Shown: one piece after another, positions 32,630 to 43,420 of the stretch
How the letters are laid out: each line of letters opens with the position of its first letter
How positions within the stretch are numbered: the stretch's first letter is position 1
NCBI RefSeq assembly: GCF_023898315.1
Contig: NC_064622.1
Location: 355,055,234 to 355,119,233 of the forward strand
Reading direction: 5' to 3'
Source of the DNA: Schistocerca nitens
Lineage: Eukaryota > Arthropoda > Insecta > Orthoptera > Acrididae
Length of the DNA: 64,000 nt
Translations under genes and position numbers: made by a program
The notes under the pieces: model-generated
Database searches by the model: none
Told to the model about the DNA's origin: nothing
Seen by the model: the letters and a program-made list of their open reading frames with translations, nothing else

Positions 32630-32890
32630 GAAATTACGAGAGAGCACTTTCCAGGAATAGTCGGACAACATATTACTTCCTCCCACGTACACATCGCGTA
32701 ATGACCACGAAGAGAAAATTCGAGAAATTACAGAGGCTTATCCAAAATCATTCTTCACACGCGTCATTCGCGAATGTATCAGTGTGGGGGCGCGGGGTGG
32801 GGGGTGGGGGGATAATTTACTAGTGCCAGAAGTACCCTCCGCCACACATCATTAGGTGGCTTGCAGTATATGATGTACATGTAGATGTTA
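32630..32890 (+). mobile_element. Degenerate LINE, 3' end
   Basis: Translated text ILLPPTYTSRNDHEEKIREI and YPKSFFTRVIREC matches the LLPPTYISRKDHKDK tail of the sister copy at 3802-3900. The end GTACATGTAGATGTTA near 32876 corresponds to the GTAGATGTAG tail. A G-rich run at 32783-32812 (GGGGGCGCGGGGTGGGGGGT) interrupts it. Confidence 0.75.
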
Positions 32891-33629
32891 TTCCCTTGTA
32901 AAGAGGGCACCTTTAATCAGGGCAAATTCAGGTGGAACTTCAGTGTGCGCTGTTGCTAGCGAAATCATATACCATTTAACAGACACCATACAACTATCTG
33001 GGCACGAGCAACAAGTAGAGGTGGTGTCGCCCTCTCTCGGCCCTAAACAAAGCGAACATCACTAACGGGCAGCAGCACGCTACGGCGAACCTAACCTCAA
33101 CCGTTTTCTTTTCGCATCAAAATTAGCACCGTTCGTGTAGACGCCGTAGTTAGGAGGGACACAATATGCAGAGAAAGTTCAAACGCAGAGTCCTTATTGT
33201 ACGAGTTACGACAACGGAAGGCGTGATGGTCAAATACAGTGCATTAAAACCCGGATTGACTTCTTTCCCGTCAGGCGATCTGTTCAGTGACTCTGAATGC
33301 CGATACGACAGCAGACTCGGCTGGTAACGATTCTCTATAAACAAGGGCGGAGGCGGCCTCTATCGGAAACAGATGCTTCAATTATTCAGCCTGTTGTGAG
33401 GGAGGCCCAGGTTGGCCCAGATCGATAACGGGGCCGCTGCGCTCGGCGCCTGAGGTCGGCAAACACTTGTCTCTCCTCTAGCCTGTCACTGTCTCACCTA
33501 GGCAGCTGGTCTGTCCAAGTTAAACAACTGCATAACGCCGCCACCCGTGCTGGTTTCTGCCAAGGTTAGATACGAAGCGGAAATTAGCACGTAGCTCTGC
33601 AGGAACGACCTGCACAATGTCGAGCTGAC
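32891..33629. other. No recognisable feature
   Basis: Mixed-composition DNA with a G+C-rich patch near 33400-33460 (GGCCGCTGCGCTCGGCGCC). No coding or repeat signal that I can support. Confidence 0.4.
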
Positions 33630-34236
33630 TACACAGGGTGAGTCACGTATGACGTGATGCCCCAACGCCTTCGTCAACGGTTCCATGTATCGAAAAGAGG
33701 TTTTCGGCAAATCGTAGTAAGTTAAGGAGCATGTACTTCGACATGCGATTAGTGCCTTAAAAACTCTTGTATCGCTCGATATACTGAAGCAAATGCGATT
33801 TTTTAAATAGAATCATATCCTTTTTTTAACGAGATCCGAAAGCGCTTGAGAAGAAGAGTACAGTCATACAATGCTTGTTAACGTTGAGGTTGAAACTTTT
33901 CGCAACAGAATCAGTGAATTGTACTGTAACTGAAAAGCACTTTGGCCGGAGTCAGTTGTTGCGATGTAAACACCGCTAAGCAGAGTTCTCATTCGAGGCT
34001 CCGTCGTTGTAATGCAGCGAGACAGGCCTACGCTGCTAAGATAAAATCTCATTTCCCACACGATAAGAGATACAAGATTAGCTACGATTTTTGGATACGG
34101 AATTACGGCGTATGCTAGCTTCTGGCGCATCAGACGAAGTTTAGGAAAAATTTCAAGTGTGTGTACGCTTCCAAATTTTTGTGCAAACAACTACACTTTC
34201 GTCAGGCAGTTTTCCATTTATACCCTCCCCGTTGCT

Positions 34237-34429
34237 GCTCAAATGGGTCTCAGCACTATGGGACTTAACATCTGTGGTCATCAGTCCCCTAGAACTGAGA
34301 ACTACTTAAACCTAACTAACCTAAGGACGTCACACACATCCATGCCAGAGGCAGGATTCGAACCTGCGACCGTAGCAGCATCGCGGTTCCCGACTGAAGC
34401 GCCTAGAACCGCTTGGTCACAGCGGCCGG
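34237..34429 (-). repeat. SINE type A, complete
   Basis: Minus-strand copy with head GCCGGCCGCTGTGACCAAGC at the right, B box GGTTCGAATCCTGCC, and tail AAATGGG-side at 34240. The flanks CTCCCCGTTGCT (34225-34236) and CTCCCCTGTTGCT (34430-34442) are a 12-13 bp duplication with one inserted base. Confidence 0.92.
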
Positions 34430-34819
34430 CTCCCCTGTTGCTTTTCACTTAAATAGAAATGCCTGTCATTCATACTCCATAACGATACACAACCCTGTTC
34501 AATGGAAAAACGGAACTACTATATTAACCAGCTTAGATTTTTTAAAAAGAATTATGTGTGAGATGTCTTAAAGTAAACCAACTGCTCTCGGACAAATATG
34601 TCTATAAACAGTACTCGAAGTTGTACTCGGATGAAATACACTTTAAATAAGCTAAACAGTTTATTCAAAATGACCAACATGTCACTCACAAAATAAACTC
34701 TTTTCTTAACGAAACGTAGTTTTACACTTTACTTAAGCATGTGCTCAAATCGTTTACCATTGACTTCAAGGCACATTTGCAATCGACGTTCGACGGATAG
34801 GTGAACAGAAGAAAGTACA

Positions 34820-35700
34820 TTAGATGATACGTCGCTGCATGCTGTAGCGATTCGACGACGCATATTGTATGGCTTCGTGATGAAGAGTATCTTTCAGTGC
34901 GCCCCATAGAAAGCAATCAGGAGTCATATCATGTGAACTGGCCAGCCCTTGTAGTGTTGCATTCTGTCCCATCCATCGATCAGGAAAGATTTCACTGAGT
35001 ATTTGCATTGCAACACGGGAAGAGTGAGCTGAGCAGTCGTCGTGCTGAAACAACATACGCTGCAGCTAATCCATTGGCACTACTTCAGGAAGAACAGACA
35101 AGAATGTCCGTATGAAAGTGAGCATAATTATTTCCGTTTAAGACGTCTGGGATATGCCTGGGATGAAGTAAGGTCGCACGATGAGATTTTCTATGGTGCC
35201 GCACCATAGGTTTACGTTCCTTGTTGTATCTGACGAAACCAGCGTGCAATTTCAGCTGCCCATTAGTCGATGTTACATAAATTTAACTGCCGCTGTTCGT
35301 AAACGCTGCAACGTCGGTAAAGAGCAACGTTGGAAAGGCGTAGTTCCGTTTCCAAAGCGATGCAGAGCAAATCAACAAAATTCTATACGACTTTCGGAAT
35401 CACATCCTGATGTAGTGACAGGTGATAAGGGTGGAATTTATGTCGATGCAAGATGCGGATGACACTCCTCTGGCTGACCGCACATTCCTTGGTAATGCGT
35501 CTCGTGCCGCCATCGCTGTATAAAAGTAGCACGTCTAACTTCTCGTCACTGGTGAACAAGTCTGAACGCAGGGAATGTTGAAGCAGAGATGACCTGCCGA
35601 ATGACGACAGAGTTCCCGCTGATTCTGCAGTGCACACAAGTAAACAGTCGAAAGGCTTGATACAACTATGCAGCCTTTCACAAGCGTGTTTACAAAGCAA
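34820..35700 (-). pseudogene. Broken IS630-type transposase
   Basis: Minus strand: helix-turn-helix/linker text near 35400-35560 (SDEKLDVLLLYSDGGTRRIT, RITKECAVSQRSVIRILHRH), then, near 34820-35056, the second and third catalytic regions FQHDDCSAHSSRVAMQILSE, IFPDRWMGQNAT, MTPDCFLWGALKDTLHHEAI. The first D box is not readable in one frame. Several frames are needed. Confidence 0.75.
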
Positions 35701-35894
35701 CAGCCGATTCCGGCCGAATTACTTTCAGTTTCAGAATATTTCTCAGATTCTTTTGCAAATAGTTTCAACCTCGAGATTAACAAGCACTGTATGACTGTAC
35801 TTGTATTTTCAAACGCTTTCTGATGCCGTTGAGTAAGGATTTCATTCTATCTTAAAAATTCATGCTTGCTTCAATGTCTCGATTGATACAAAAG

Positions 35895-36083
35895 GCAGGC
35901 CAGTGTGGCCGTGCGGTTCTAGGCGCTTAAGTCTGGAAACGTGTGACCGCTACGGTCGCAGGTTCGAATCCTGCCTTGGGCATGGATGTGTGTGATGTCC
36001 TTAGGTTAGTTAGGTTTAATTAGTACTAAGTTCTAGGCGACTGATGACCCCAGAAGTTAAGTCGCATAGTGCTCAGAGCCATT
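35895..36083 (+). repeat. SINE type A, complete
   Basis: Head GCAGGCCAGTGTGGCCGTGC, B box GGTTCGAATCCTGCC, tail GTCGCATAGTGCTCAGAGCC. A 12 bp perfect duplication TTGATACAAAAG lies at 35883-35894 and 36084-36095. It carries the GTCGCATAG tail variant also seen at 40330-40519. Confidence 0.94.
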
Positions 36084-36207
36084 TTGATACAAAAGTTAAT
36101 TCTCTGATCACATACTGAAGTATATGCCCTTTAGCCGAAAAACCCGTTTCGATATCCAGAACCGTTCGCGAATTAAAAGGGGGTAACGTTTTACGTGATT
36201 CACCGTA

Positions 36208-36594
36208 TGTAGGTTTCCCGTATTTGATGCATTGAGTTTTATAACTTGTGCTACGGATGTATATTCTTTCAATCATATGGCACAATGATGATATATTAAA
36301 AGTGCGTCGTTTTTGGAACAATTTTTTATAGTTAAATATCAGATAGTGAGATTTTTAGATACAGCCTTTACACAATGTATAACATATAATTGAGGAGGTG
36401 CTGACATGTCGAAGATGTAGTGTAGCTGACAGCGTCATGAATTATTAATAGTAAGATAGGAGATTCGATTCTATCTGCTTCCAGATCCCTTTTTCTCATC
36501 TTCTGTTTTGTAAAAAGATACTGCGTTTTTCTTATTCATTTAATAGACGTTTTATTTTCAGTAGTCGATGTTATTTATTATCAATAATGTATTT
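36208..36594. other. A+T-rich, nothing recognised
   Basis: No coding frame of note and no repeat homology within the window. Confidence 0.4.
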
Positions 36595-36786
36595 CAAAAA
36601 TGGCTCTGAGCACTATGGGACTTAACATCTGTGGTCATCAGTCCCCTAGAACTCAGAACTACTTAAACCTAACTAACCTAAGGACATCACACACATCGAT
36701 GCCCGAGGCAGGATTCGAACCTGCGACCGTAGCGGTCGCGCGGTTCCAGACTGTAGCGCCTAGAACCGTTCGGCCACTCCGGCCAG
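36595..36786 (-). repeat. SINE type A, complete
   Basis: Minus-strand copy with head at the right (GCTGGCCGGAGTGGCCGAAC), B box GGTTCGAATCCTGCC and full tail. A perfect 13 bp duplication CAATAATGTATTT lies at 36582-36594 and 36787-36799. Confidence 0.95.
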
Positions 36787-37306
36787 CAATAATGTATTTG
36801 CTGAGATTCTTGTTGCATAGCCCAAAGACTAGAATGTTTCCTCCAGTGACTAGAAATCTTAACGTGACTGCCAATCTATGTGAGAAAGAAAACGCAAGCT
36901 GCACACTGGAAATCATTGCTACTTTAAAACTTTGTGAAAAATAGGTAAACCAATCACTTGGTTTTATGAACTGCCTGATCTCTGTATTTGTCAGTAAACA
37001 TCTTATTTAATGATGATTACCAGGTCTTCCAATAGAATGAAATTATCAAATAAAACTCGATCCTGAAACATGTGTGATGATGAACGTTACTTCAGAGTGA
37101 TGGTAGTCAATACAACATCGAGAATATCGATATTGCTTATGCGCAAAGTCATATTACACACTGTACTTTGACTATGTTTCATTTAAAACTGAAAATATGC
37201 AGAACATTCAACTGCGCAATCACAACGGACGCCACGTCTGGCAAGCTTCTCGATGAAACACACATCCCTTGTGAGGATATCTTATAGCTATCTTTTCACG
37301 GAATGA

Positions 37307-37501
37307 AAGAATGGAAATTTGTGGTGGGATCTTATAGGACCAAACTGCTGAGGCCATCGGTCCCTAAGCTTACATACTACTAATTTACGCTAAGGACAAC
37401 ACGCACACCCATGCCCGTGGTAGCACTCGAACCTCCAACGAATGGAGCCGCCCGCACCGTGACATGGCGCCCTGGACCGAACGGCTACCCCGCGCGGCTC
37501 C
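37307..37501 (-). repeat. SINE type D
   Basis: Minus-strand head GAGCCGCGCGGGGTAGCCGT, B box GGTTCGAGTGC, and a tail distinct from type A (GACCGATGGCCTCAGCAGTT, then CCACAAATTTCC). CGGAATGA flanks it at 37299-37306 and 37502-37509. Sister copies lie at 46705 and 54979. Confidence 0.85.
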
Positions 37502-37509
37502 CGGAATGA

Positions 37510-38129
37510 GACAGCGTTCGTGGACGAGGAACTGCCGCATTGTGACGTCACAACGTGAAATTCCACATTCCACAGTATTCCGAAGCGTGAAAGACTGAAC
37601 AAGACACGTCAATTTTTCTTCGTGGAGCGGAACGTTGCCGATAAGGTGCGAGATCACGCACTAGGTCACAAACAAAACATGACGAACGCCATACTGGATT
37701 ACCTGGTTTACAGTTGAAACGTTTGATGTGAATGATGTTATAAATTACGTCCTATGAATATGTGCTGTTTCAGAACAGCAGCAAGCTGAGGATATCTCGA
37801 AAATGCGACGTATTTATTATGATTTGTCGTACGTAAATGACAGCAACCACCTTCAGTTGTCTAAAGAATTTTCGTATTATAGCTTGCGCATTATGAAAGT
37901 ATGCCACATTAAGGCATCGGAGCACGGACGATTTGATGTTTTTGCGTACTTCTATGCAATAAGATTATCGAAAATGCAATTTCTTCATTTTATTATCAAA
38001 TTTATGTACAGATAATCAAAGAAAATTTAAGGCTCAAATTTGAAATAAACAATGAAAACAAAGTATTAATATTTCTCATAAAATGAATGCACAGGATCGT
38101 TCAACTATATCTTGTGAATGTACTTAGAA
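37510..38129. other. Unassigned A+T-rich DNA
   Basis: Only short open frames without motifs. Nothing else is seen. Confidence 0.4.
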
Positions 38130-39401
38130 AATGTAGCGTTTGCGGCGATGGCGCCCGATAGCGACCCAGATGGGTTCCACAGGATTTACATCAGGCGAAT
38201 TTGGTCGCCCAGACATCAACGTGAGTTCAAAAGTTCCTCAAACCAATGTAGCACTGTTCTAGCTCAGAGACAAGGACAGTTATACTGCTGAAAGACGACT
38301 TCGCCGCCGGGGAAGGCGTCAAGCATGAAGGGATGCAGGTGGTTCGCAGCTGTCAGGGTGTCTTCGGTTACTACCACAGGTCCCATGCAGGTGCAGGAGA
38401 ACGTCTTCCACAGCATAATACTGCTCCCACCAACCTTCGTCTGTGGCGTGTTGCACGTTTCGAGCCGCCGGTCATCTCGATGAAGGCGTTTGTGGAGACG
38501 ACAATAGACCTAATGTAGCACAAAATGTGAATCACCCAAAGTGCCGATACGTTCCCATTGATCGAAGGTCGAATCCCGATGATCCCATGCCCACCGCAAT
38601 CGCAACAGACGATGTCGTTGGGTCAATATGTGAACACGTAGGGGTGGTCTGCTGCGGAGCTCAGAGTTTAACAATGTACGATGAAAGGTATGCTCCGAAA
38701 CACTTGTGTGTCCAGCAGTATTCTGCTCCTTCGGCAGAAATGCCACAGATCATTATTCATTCAGAGAAGTGAGAGAGGGGATTGGTTGGTTGATTTGGTG
38801 GAAGAGACCAAACAGCGAGGTCATCGGTCTCATCGGATTAGGTAAGGATGTCGGCCGTGTCCTTACAAAGGAACCATCCAGGCATTAGCCTGAACCGATT
38901 TAGGGAAATCACGGAAAACCTCAATCAGGATGGCCGGACGCGGGATTGAACCGTCGTCCTCCCGAATGCGAGTCCAGTGTGCTAACCACTGCGCCACCTC
39001 GCTCGGACATTATTCATCCTACATTACAGAGCAGACAAGCCTCCGAACCCCACGTTCTGTGAAGAGTGTGGGCGTTTAACCATTTGGCGCCCAGTGGTAG
39101 TTTCACTGTCCTACGTCTTTTCATAGATGCTCATGAGCCACTTGGACATTCGGTCCGTTCGCCGTTTTAGAGATACTAGTTCACAGGCTCTGCGTAATAA
39201 TAACCTGCCCTATGTCAAAGTCGCTTATCTCATGGGATTTCCCGATTTGTAGCCCATATCTTCGCTAGGCTGGACCCCCATCCTGATCTGCTCTGCTTAC
39301 ATACTCGTACTTTCGTTACCGCGTGGCCTGTCCGTAACGCCACCATGGAGCATCCAACGTCGCGGTGGGCATTGGCCATAATGCTTATGCTTGTCAGTGT
39401 T
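38130..39401 (-). mobile_element. Tc1-like transposon relic (third family)
   Basis: Minus-strand text includes SEHTFHRTLLNSELRSRPPL, LRLRWAWDHRDSTFDQWERI near 38510-38746 (catalytic linker and first box region) and a helix-turn-helix end near 39080-39330 (the CAGGCTCTGCGTAATAATAA region). The right end is near TTGTCAGTGT (39391-39400). The left end is not precise. SINE type E at 38761-39007 sits inside. Confidence 0.7.
38761..39007 (-). repeat. SINE type E (different tRNA head), complete
   Basis: The minus strand starts CCGAGCGAGGTGGCGCAGTG, with anticodon-arm GGACTCGCATTCGGGAGG and B box GGTTCAATCCCGC, then a body with TGATTTCCCTAAATCGGTTC and GGACACGGCCGACATCCTTA, ending in ACCAAATCAACCAACC. 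It is a well-known arthropod SINE type by my recollection. A 10 bp perfect duplication CATTATTCAT lies at 38751-38760 and 39008-39017, so it is complete. Confidence 0.93.
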
Positions 39402-40149
39402 TATACTGTATCTAAGGCTACGCCAAATCCAATTGTAGTCATTTCCTGAAGGCTTCACATCGTATGCATCTCTCCTGCGCCACCAGTCGACCGTGCTGCG
39501 CTATGTAATGACGTCTGACCTTTCCACGTTACCATGAGCGCTCACAACCCAGGTAGTGAGCGAGCGTGAGCGCCCTTGCTCGTCTAGCAACATCCTCAAC
39601 AAGCCTGTTATAGTCTACGGCAAGTGTCCCTAGAAATTAGTTTTAACATATGAATAAAGGTTGCAAAAGATATTTTATTTTGTCTTTGCCAGTTTCGTGC
39701 TAGTCTGCCAGCTTCTAACGGAGGGAGAAAAATGTGGATTTAACGGCAAGTCATTTGCCTGCGTTCCCGCTGCGAAGATTTTGTATTCGGTGTCCACCCA
39801 TCCTGATTTTGATTCTAACAATCTCTCAAGGAAAATGCTGCGATTATTCCCTAGAAGACTCTTCGCCTTTGAAATAGTCATGTCAGTCTTCATTATGAAA
39901 TATTTTACAAATCTGAAAAGACTTTTAGCTGACTGTGTTGTTTCCAGGGAACGCTACGAGGAGGCAATCTCTTTTCGTGCCCCATTAAAGTTATTTACGA
40001 TATTTACGTGTTTACCAATGATCATATGAAACTGCTTTTCGATATTTACAAATTTTTCAGTGATTCTGACGGTTTTTCGTCATTGTAACTTCTGTGCGTA
40101 GGCCACGCAAGTCAGAAATGATTTTAAGTTTCGATCAGTTTAGACTTCC
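39402..40149. other. Unassigned DNA with short open frames
   Basis: A 122-codon plus-strand frame at 39661-40029 begins with a hydrophobic stretch (FYFVFASFVLVCQLL) but has no homologue that I recognise, and the antisense frame is also open for 70 codons. I do not call a gene. Confidence 0.35.
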
Positions 40150-40329
40150 TTTAAAGCCTTTGCAGTCGTTTCTTCAGTCATTGCTGCTGACCTTTCTTTT
40201 TATTTCCCCCACTACTGACTTTTTTTTTATTTTCCCATCTAAAATTAGTCGGCCAATGATGGCCATGGTACTCTGCATCTTCTCGAAGATTTTTCACTAA
40301 TGAGTAAACATTCGGATGAACTTTTGATA

Positions 40330-40519
40330 GCCGGCCGGAGTGGCCGTGCGGTTCTAGGCGCTACAGACTGGAACCAAGCGACCTCTACGGTCGCAGGTTC
40401 GAATCCTGCCTCAGGCATGGATGTGTGTGATGTCTTTAGGTTGGTTAGGTTTAAGTAGTTCTAAGTTCTAGGCGACTGATGACCTCAGAAGTTAAGTCGC
40501 ATAGTGCTCATAGCCATTT
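40330..40519 (+). repeat. SINE type A, complete
   Basis: Head GCCGGCCGGAGTGGCCGTGC, B box GGTTCGAATCCTGCC, tail GTCGCATAGTGCTCATAGCC. A perfect 12 bp duplication GAACTTTTGATA lies at 40318-40329 and 40520-40531; the right copy nearly touches the TTAA of piggyBac. Confidence 0.95.
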
Positions 40520-40535
40520 GAACTTTTGATATTAA

Positions 40536-41928
40536 CACTCTGCCGACCGGCGACAGCACAGTGGTGCCGTGCGCGAAATAGCGGTCAACGGCCGGCGACA
40601 CCGCAGTGATGTGTGCAGAGTATCGCGCAATGGCCGGCGACAGCACGTTAGTATCTTTTTCATTCTGTTGGTGTTTTGTTTAGGTAACAATACGTTACAC
40701 ACGTCAACGAGTTTTTTGTTTTTGTAAGTACTTGTGTCCTTTCACCGTGGCAGACGAAAGAGACGATACGATTACTTACGATGAATGGGTGGACGCCTTA
40801 TCTGACGTTCCGGACGACTTGGCCTCTTGGGAAGAAGACATTGGATATTAAAAAAAATGAAAGTGAATCAGAATCGTCGGAAGATAGTGAAATACGTCCA
40901 AGAAGAATTCGGCGAGCGCTATGGTTGCCAACTGATTCGGATGAATCTGACGAAGAAGACAGTGCACAGTTGTCAGACTTCGATTTACGAGGACCAATAA
41001 TAAATGTAAAGCATATCCGGGTCCAAACATATTTCCCAAAGATACATAGAGCAATGAGGATATCGTAGTATGATACCTTGGTAACGATCTAATTGAATAT
41101 ATTAGCAAGGAAACCAACAAATACTACAGTCAAAATTGCAATAGAAGGTAACTGGATAACAAAAACGCTAAATTTGTCGACGTTACGAGACCCGAACTTA
41201 GAAAACGGTTTGGGCTTGCTATCCTTATAGGAATTGTAAAAAAACAAAAATTGGTGATTATTGGTCAACGAATCCGTTGACAGACGCACCGATATTTCGC
41301 AAAACAATGTCCCGCAACCGATTCAGACAAATATGACCATTTTTACATTTTTCCGACAACAACAGTAAACCAGTTAATGCCGACTGCATTTTCAAAGAGC
41401 AATTCGTAATTGATTATTTTTCCAAAAAGTTTAAACAAATTTTTAATATAAGTCAAAACATCTCAATGAAGGAATGATACAGTGGCGTGGACGGTTAAAT
41501 TTCAAGTTTACAATCCGTCGAAAATTACGAAATATGACATACTCATTCGGATGCTGTTTGATTCGAGTACAGGATGCATTTCCTCATTCAAGATATATTC
41601 TAGAGCTGGACAGCCTTTAGCAAAAACAGTGATAGAACTATTGACACCTTCTTATGGAAAGTGGCATCACCTCTACGTGGATAATTATTATAACAGTGTA
41701 GAACTTGCAGAGAAGTTGCGTGAAAAGAAAATTCGAGTTAGTTGAACTTTCATGAAAGTAGGGGAACAGGGTTGAGAACTTATGAGAACTAACTATGAGA
41801 TAAGTAAAACTTAACAATTTATAATCTCCCGATAATGTCAACAACGGCCGGCGACAACCAAGTAATCCGAATTAGCGCTGCCGGCGCCAAGCGAATAGAT
41901 TTGTACGAGGATTGCGGACGGCGAAGTG
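40536..41928 (+). mobile_element. piggyBac transposon, internally deleted
   Basis: TTAA flanks both ends (40532-40535 and 41929-41932), and the terminal repeats CACTCTGCCGACCGGCGACA (left) and CACTTCGCCGTCCGCAATC (right, reversed) agree. Subterminal GGCCGGCGACA-like repeats occur three times at the left (about 40546, 40579, 40613) and again near 41846 on the right. At 1.39 kb it is well below a complete copy (about 2.4 kb in the classic element). Confidence 0.92.
40747..41745 (+). pseudogene. piggyBac transposase, broken and truncated
   Basis: The likely original start is a GTG at 40747-40749 where ATG is expected, followed by the acidic N-terminus TITYDEWVDALSDVPDDLAS. Then come SESESSEDSEIRPRRIRRAL near 40870, RPELRKRFGLAILIGIVKKQ near 41190 (domain start), and VKFQVYNPSKITKYDILIRM with KWHHLYVDNYYNSVELAEKL near 41490-41720 (a DDE region). 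A frameshift near 40850 and several more interrupt it, and the C-terminal 150 or so residues including the cysteine-rich domain are missing. Confidence 0.88.
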
Positions 41929-43227
41929 TTAATGTATTTATTCTTCGGTGCCATCCTTCTGAGACGTTATTAGTGCGAAAGCGTCTTCCACTGCAATTCC
42001 ATATCTCTCTTGGTATAAGATCATTACTGAGCCACAGGTTCACAGCAAAGTCACAAAGGCACTGAATCTTTTGGTTTTCAGGAGTCTCCCCTGAATACAA
42101 AGACAACCATCATCCAACATTTCCAGGGGAAGATGTGCTAGAGCAGAGTACATTCTTATGTGACAGCGTATTTCCTAGTTTTCCTTATAAGATGTAACAT
42201 TGAACTTATTTCCACAAACATTGATTAAAGTAATTGCAAACCATAATATTTGCTCTAGGAAACAAACTGTTACCTGCTTGGACGGTGGAAATTTCGAGGT
42301 CCCTCATCAGAGATGCAGGGTTCCATTTAGGCGCGTTAGTTTCAATAGCTTTAAAAAAGCGTTCATAGGTTTTTCACATTTCATTTGGCACAAAGCTTAA
42401 ACAACTGTAATGGTTCTTGTTTCCTCCCGAGAACTATTAAGGTAGCCGTGGAGCATACACAATTGTCCAAACTGCTTGCTCGAACTCTTGATCGTTTCAT
42501 CCACATAGAACGATTCGCACTTTGATAAGCACGCTTTTCCCTTTTCTCTGGCAAACACTAGATTTTATCATTCGGTCCCCTATTATCATCTGCAAGAAAG
42601 AAATTGTTATCATCATTCATTAGTAAATTATTTTGTTGGAAGAATATTCCTCCAGAATCGGTGGGATTTTGTGTAGTTCCAGATCTTCTCGCCTAATTCG
42701 ATGTAACGCTTGTCCCCCACTTCTAAAGGATGGTAACGATGTTAATAAGTCGTAGCGTCGATTGAAGAGCTGCCCTACTTCTTCAACGTAAATTGACGAA
42801 ACTGTTGCGTCTGTTTCTTTTGCCCTCTTACTTGCGCCTACAAAACGTTTTCACACTTACATGAGAAAAAGCACTGCCATAATTGTATCTTGAGAATGTC
42901 TTTCCTGTCTCACACAGCTAGTTTCAGCGGCACATTGCCGCCATTCTCATGCCTCACCACTGCTAAAAGTGTATTAGAATTGCTTGGAGCATTTATTGTG
43001 GCGTCCTTGTTACTAGTGCACGTGGGCTAGCTGTCCTCAGCAGTGTCTACTCGACACCGTATTCTCACACTTCATTTGCTGCTTCATCTGGAATACAAAC
43101 ACAGCTCCCTTCCCCTAAATCCGTGTTATTTTTTGTGGATAGCCTTCCTTTGGATTTACTCTTTTAAAGTTTACACAACACCAGTAAGTCACTTCTCGTT
43201 TGTTTGTATAGTCCACTATATACTGGT

Positions 43228-43420
43228 GCGGCCGCGGTGGTCTAGCGGTGCTAGGCGCTCAGTCCGGAACCGCGCGACTGCTACGGTCGCAGGTTCGAAT
43301 CCTACCTCGTGCATGGATGTGTGTGAGGTCCTTAGGTTAGTTAGGTTTAAGTAGTTCTAAGTTCTAGGGGACTGATGACCACAGATGTTTAGTCCCATAG
43401 TGCTCAGAGCCATTTGAACC
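43228..43420 (+). repeat. SINE type A
   Basis: Head GGTGCGGCCGCGGTGGTCTA, B box GGTTCGAATCCTACC, full tail to CATTTGAACCATT. I could not find a clear target duplication. Confidence 0.92.

Larger units (their letters stand above)
33630..36207 (-). mobile_element. IS630-type transposon with diverged long TIRs
   Basis: The left end (from 33634: CAGGGTGAGTCACGTATGAC, then AACGGTTCCATGTATCGAAA and GGTTTTCGGC) is mirrored by 36090-36207 (GCCGAAAAACCCGTTTCGAT, CCAGAACCGTTCGCG, TTACGTGATTCACCGTA). The inverted repeats are over 100 bp and clearly diverged. Inside are minus-strand transposase relics and two SINEs at 34237-34429 and 35895-36083, both with target duplications. Without the SINEs the element is about 2.2 kb. 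Confidence 0.75.
40150..42990 (-). pseudogene. FLYWCH/MULE-like protein relic, split by piggyBac and SINE
   Basis: Read on the minus strand from right to left: FLYWCH-like start near 42960 (LWQCFFSCKCENV), SSIYVEEVGQLFNRRYDLLT and RSGGQALHRIRREDLELHKI near 42690-42800, CESFYVDETIKSSSKQFGQL near 42510, PKWNPASLMRDLEISTVQAG near 42320 (a MULE catalytic DxE region), ANIMVCNYFNQCLW near 42250, and FRTNNVSEGWHRRINT near 41950, where piggyBac begins at a TTAA. On the far side, beyond the SINE, the frame resumes ISKVHPNVYSLVKNLRED near 40300. These are the marks of a MULE transposase or of a domesticated FLYWCH/MULE gene. Several stops and frameshifts are present. About 500 residues when whole. Confidence 0.75.

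Noticed and set aside
39661-40029. 122-codon open frame with hydrophobic N-terminus
   Set aside because: No recognisable domain; the antisense strand is also open, and the region is followed by the MULE relic. A small secreted protein cannot be excluded but is not supported.
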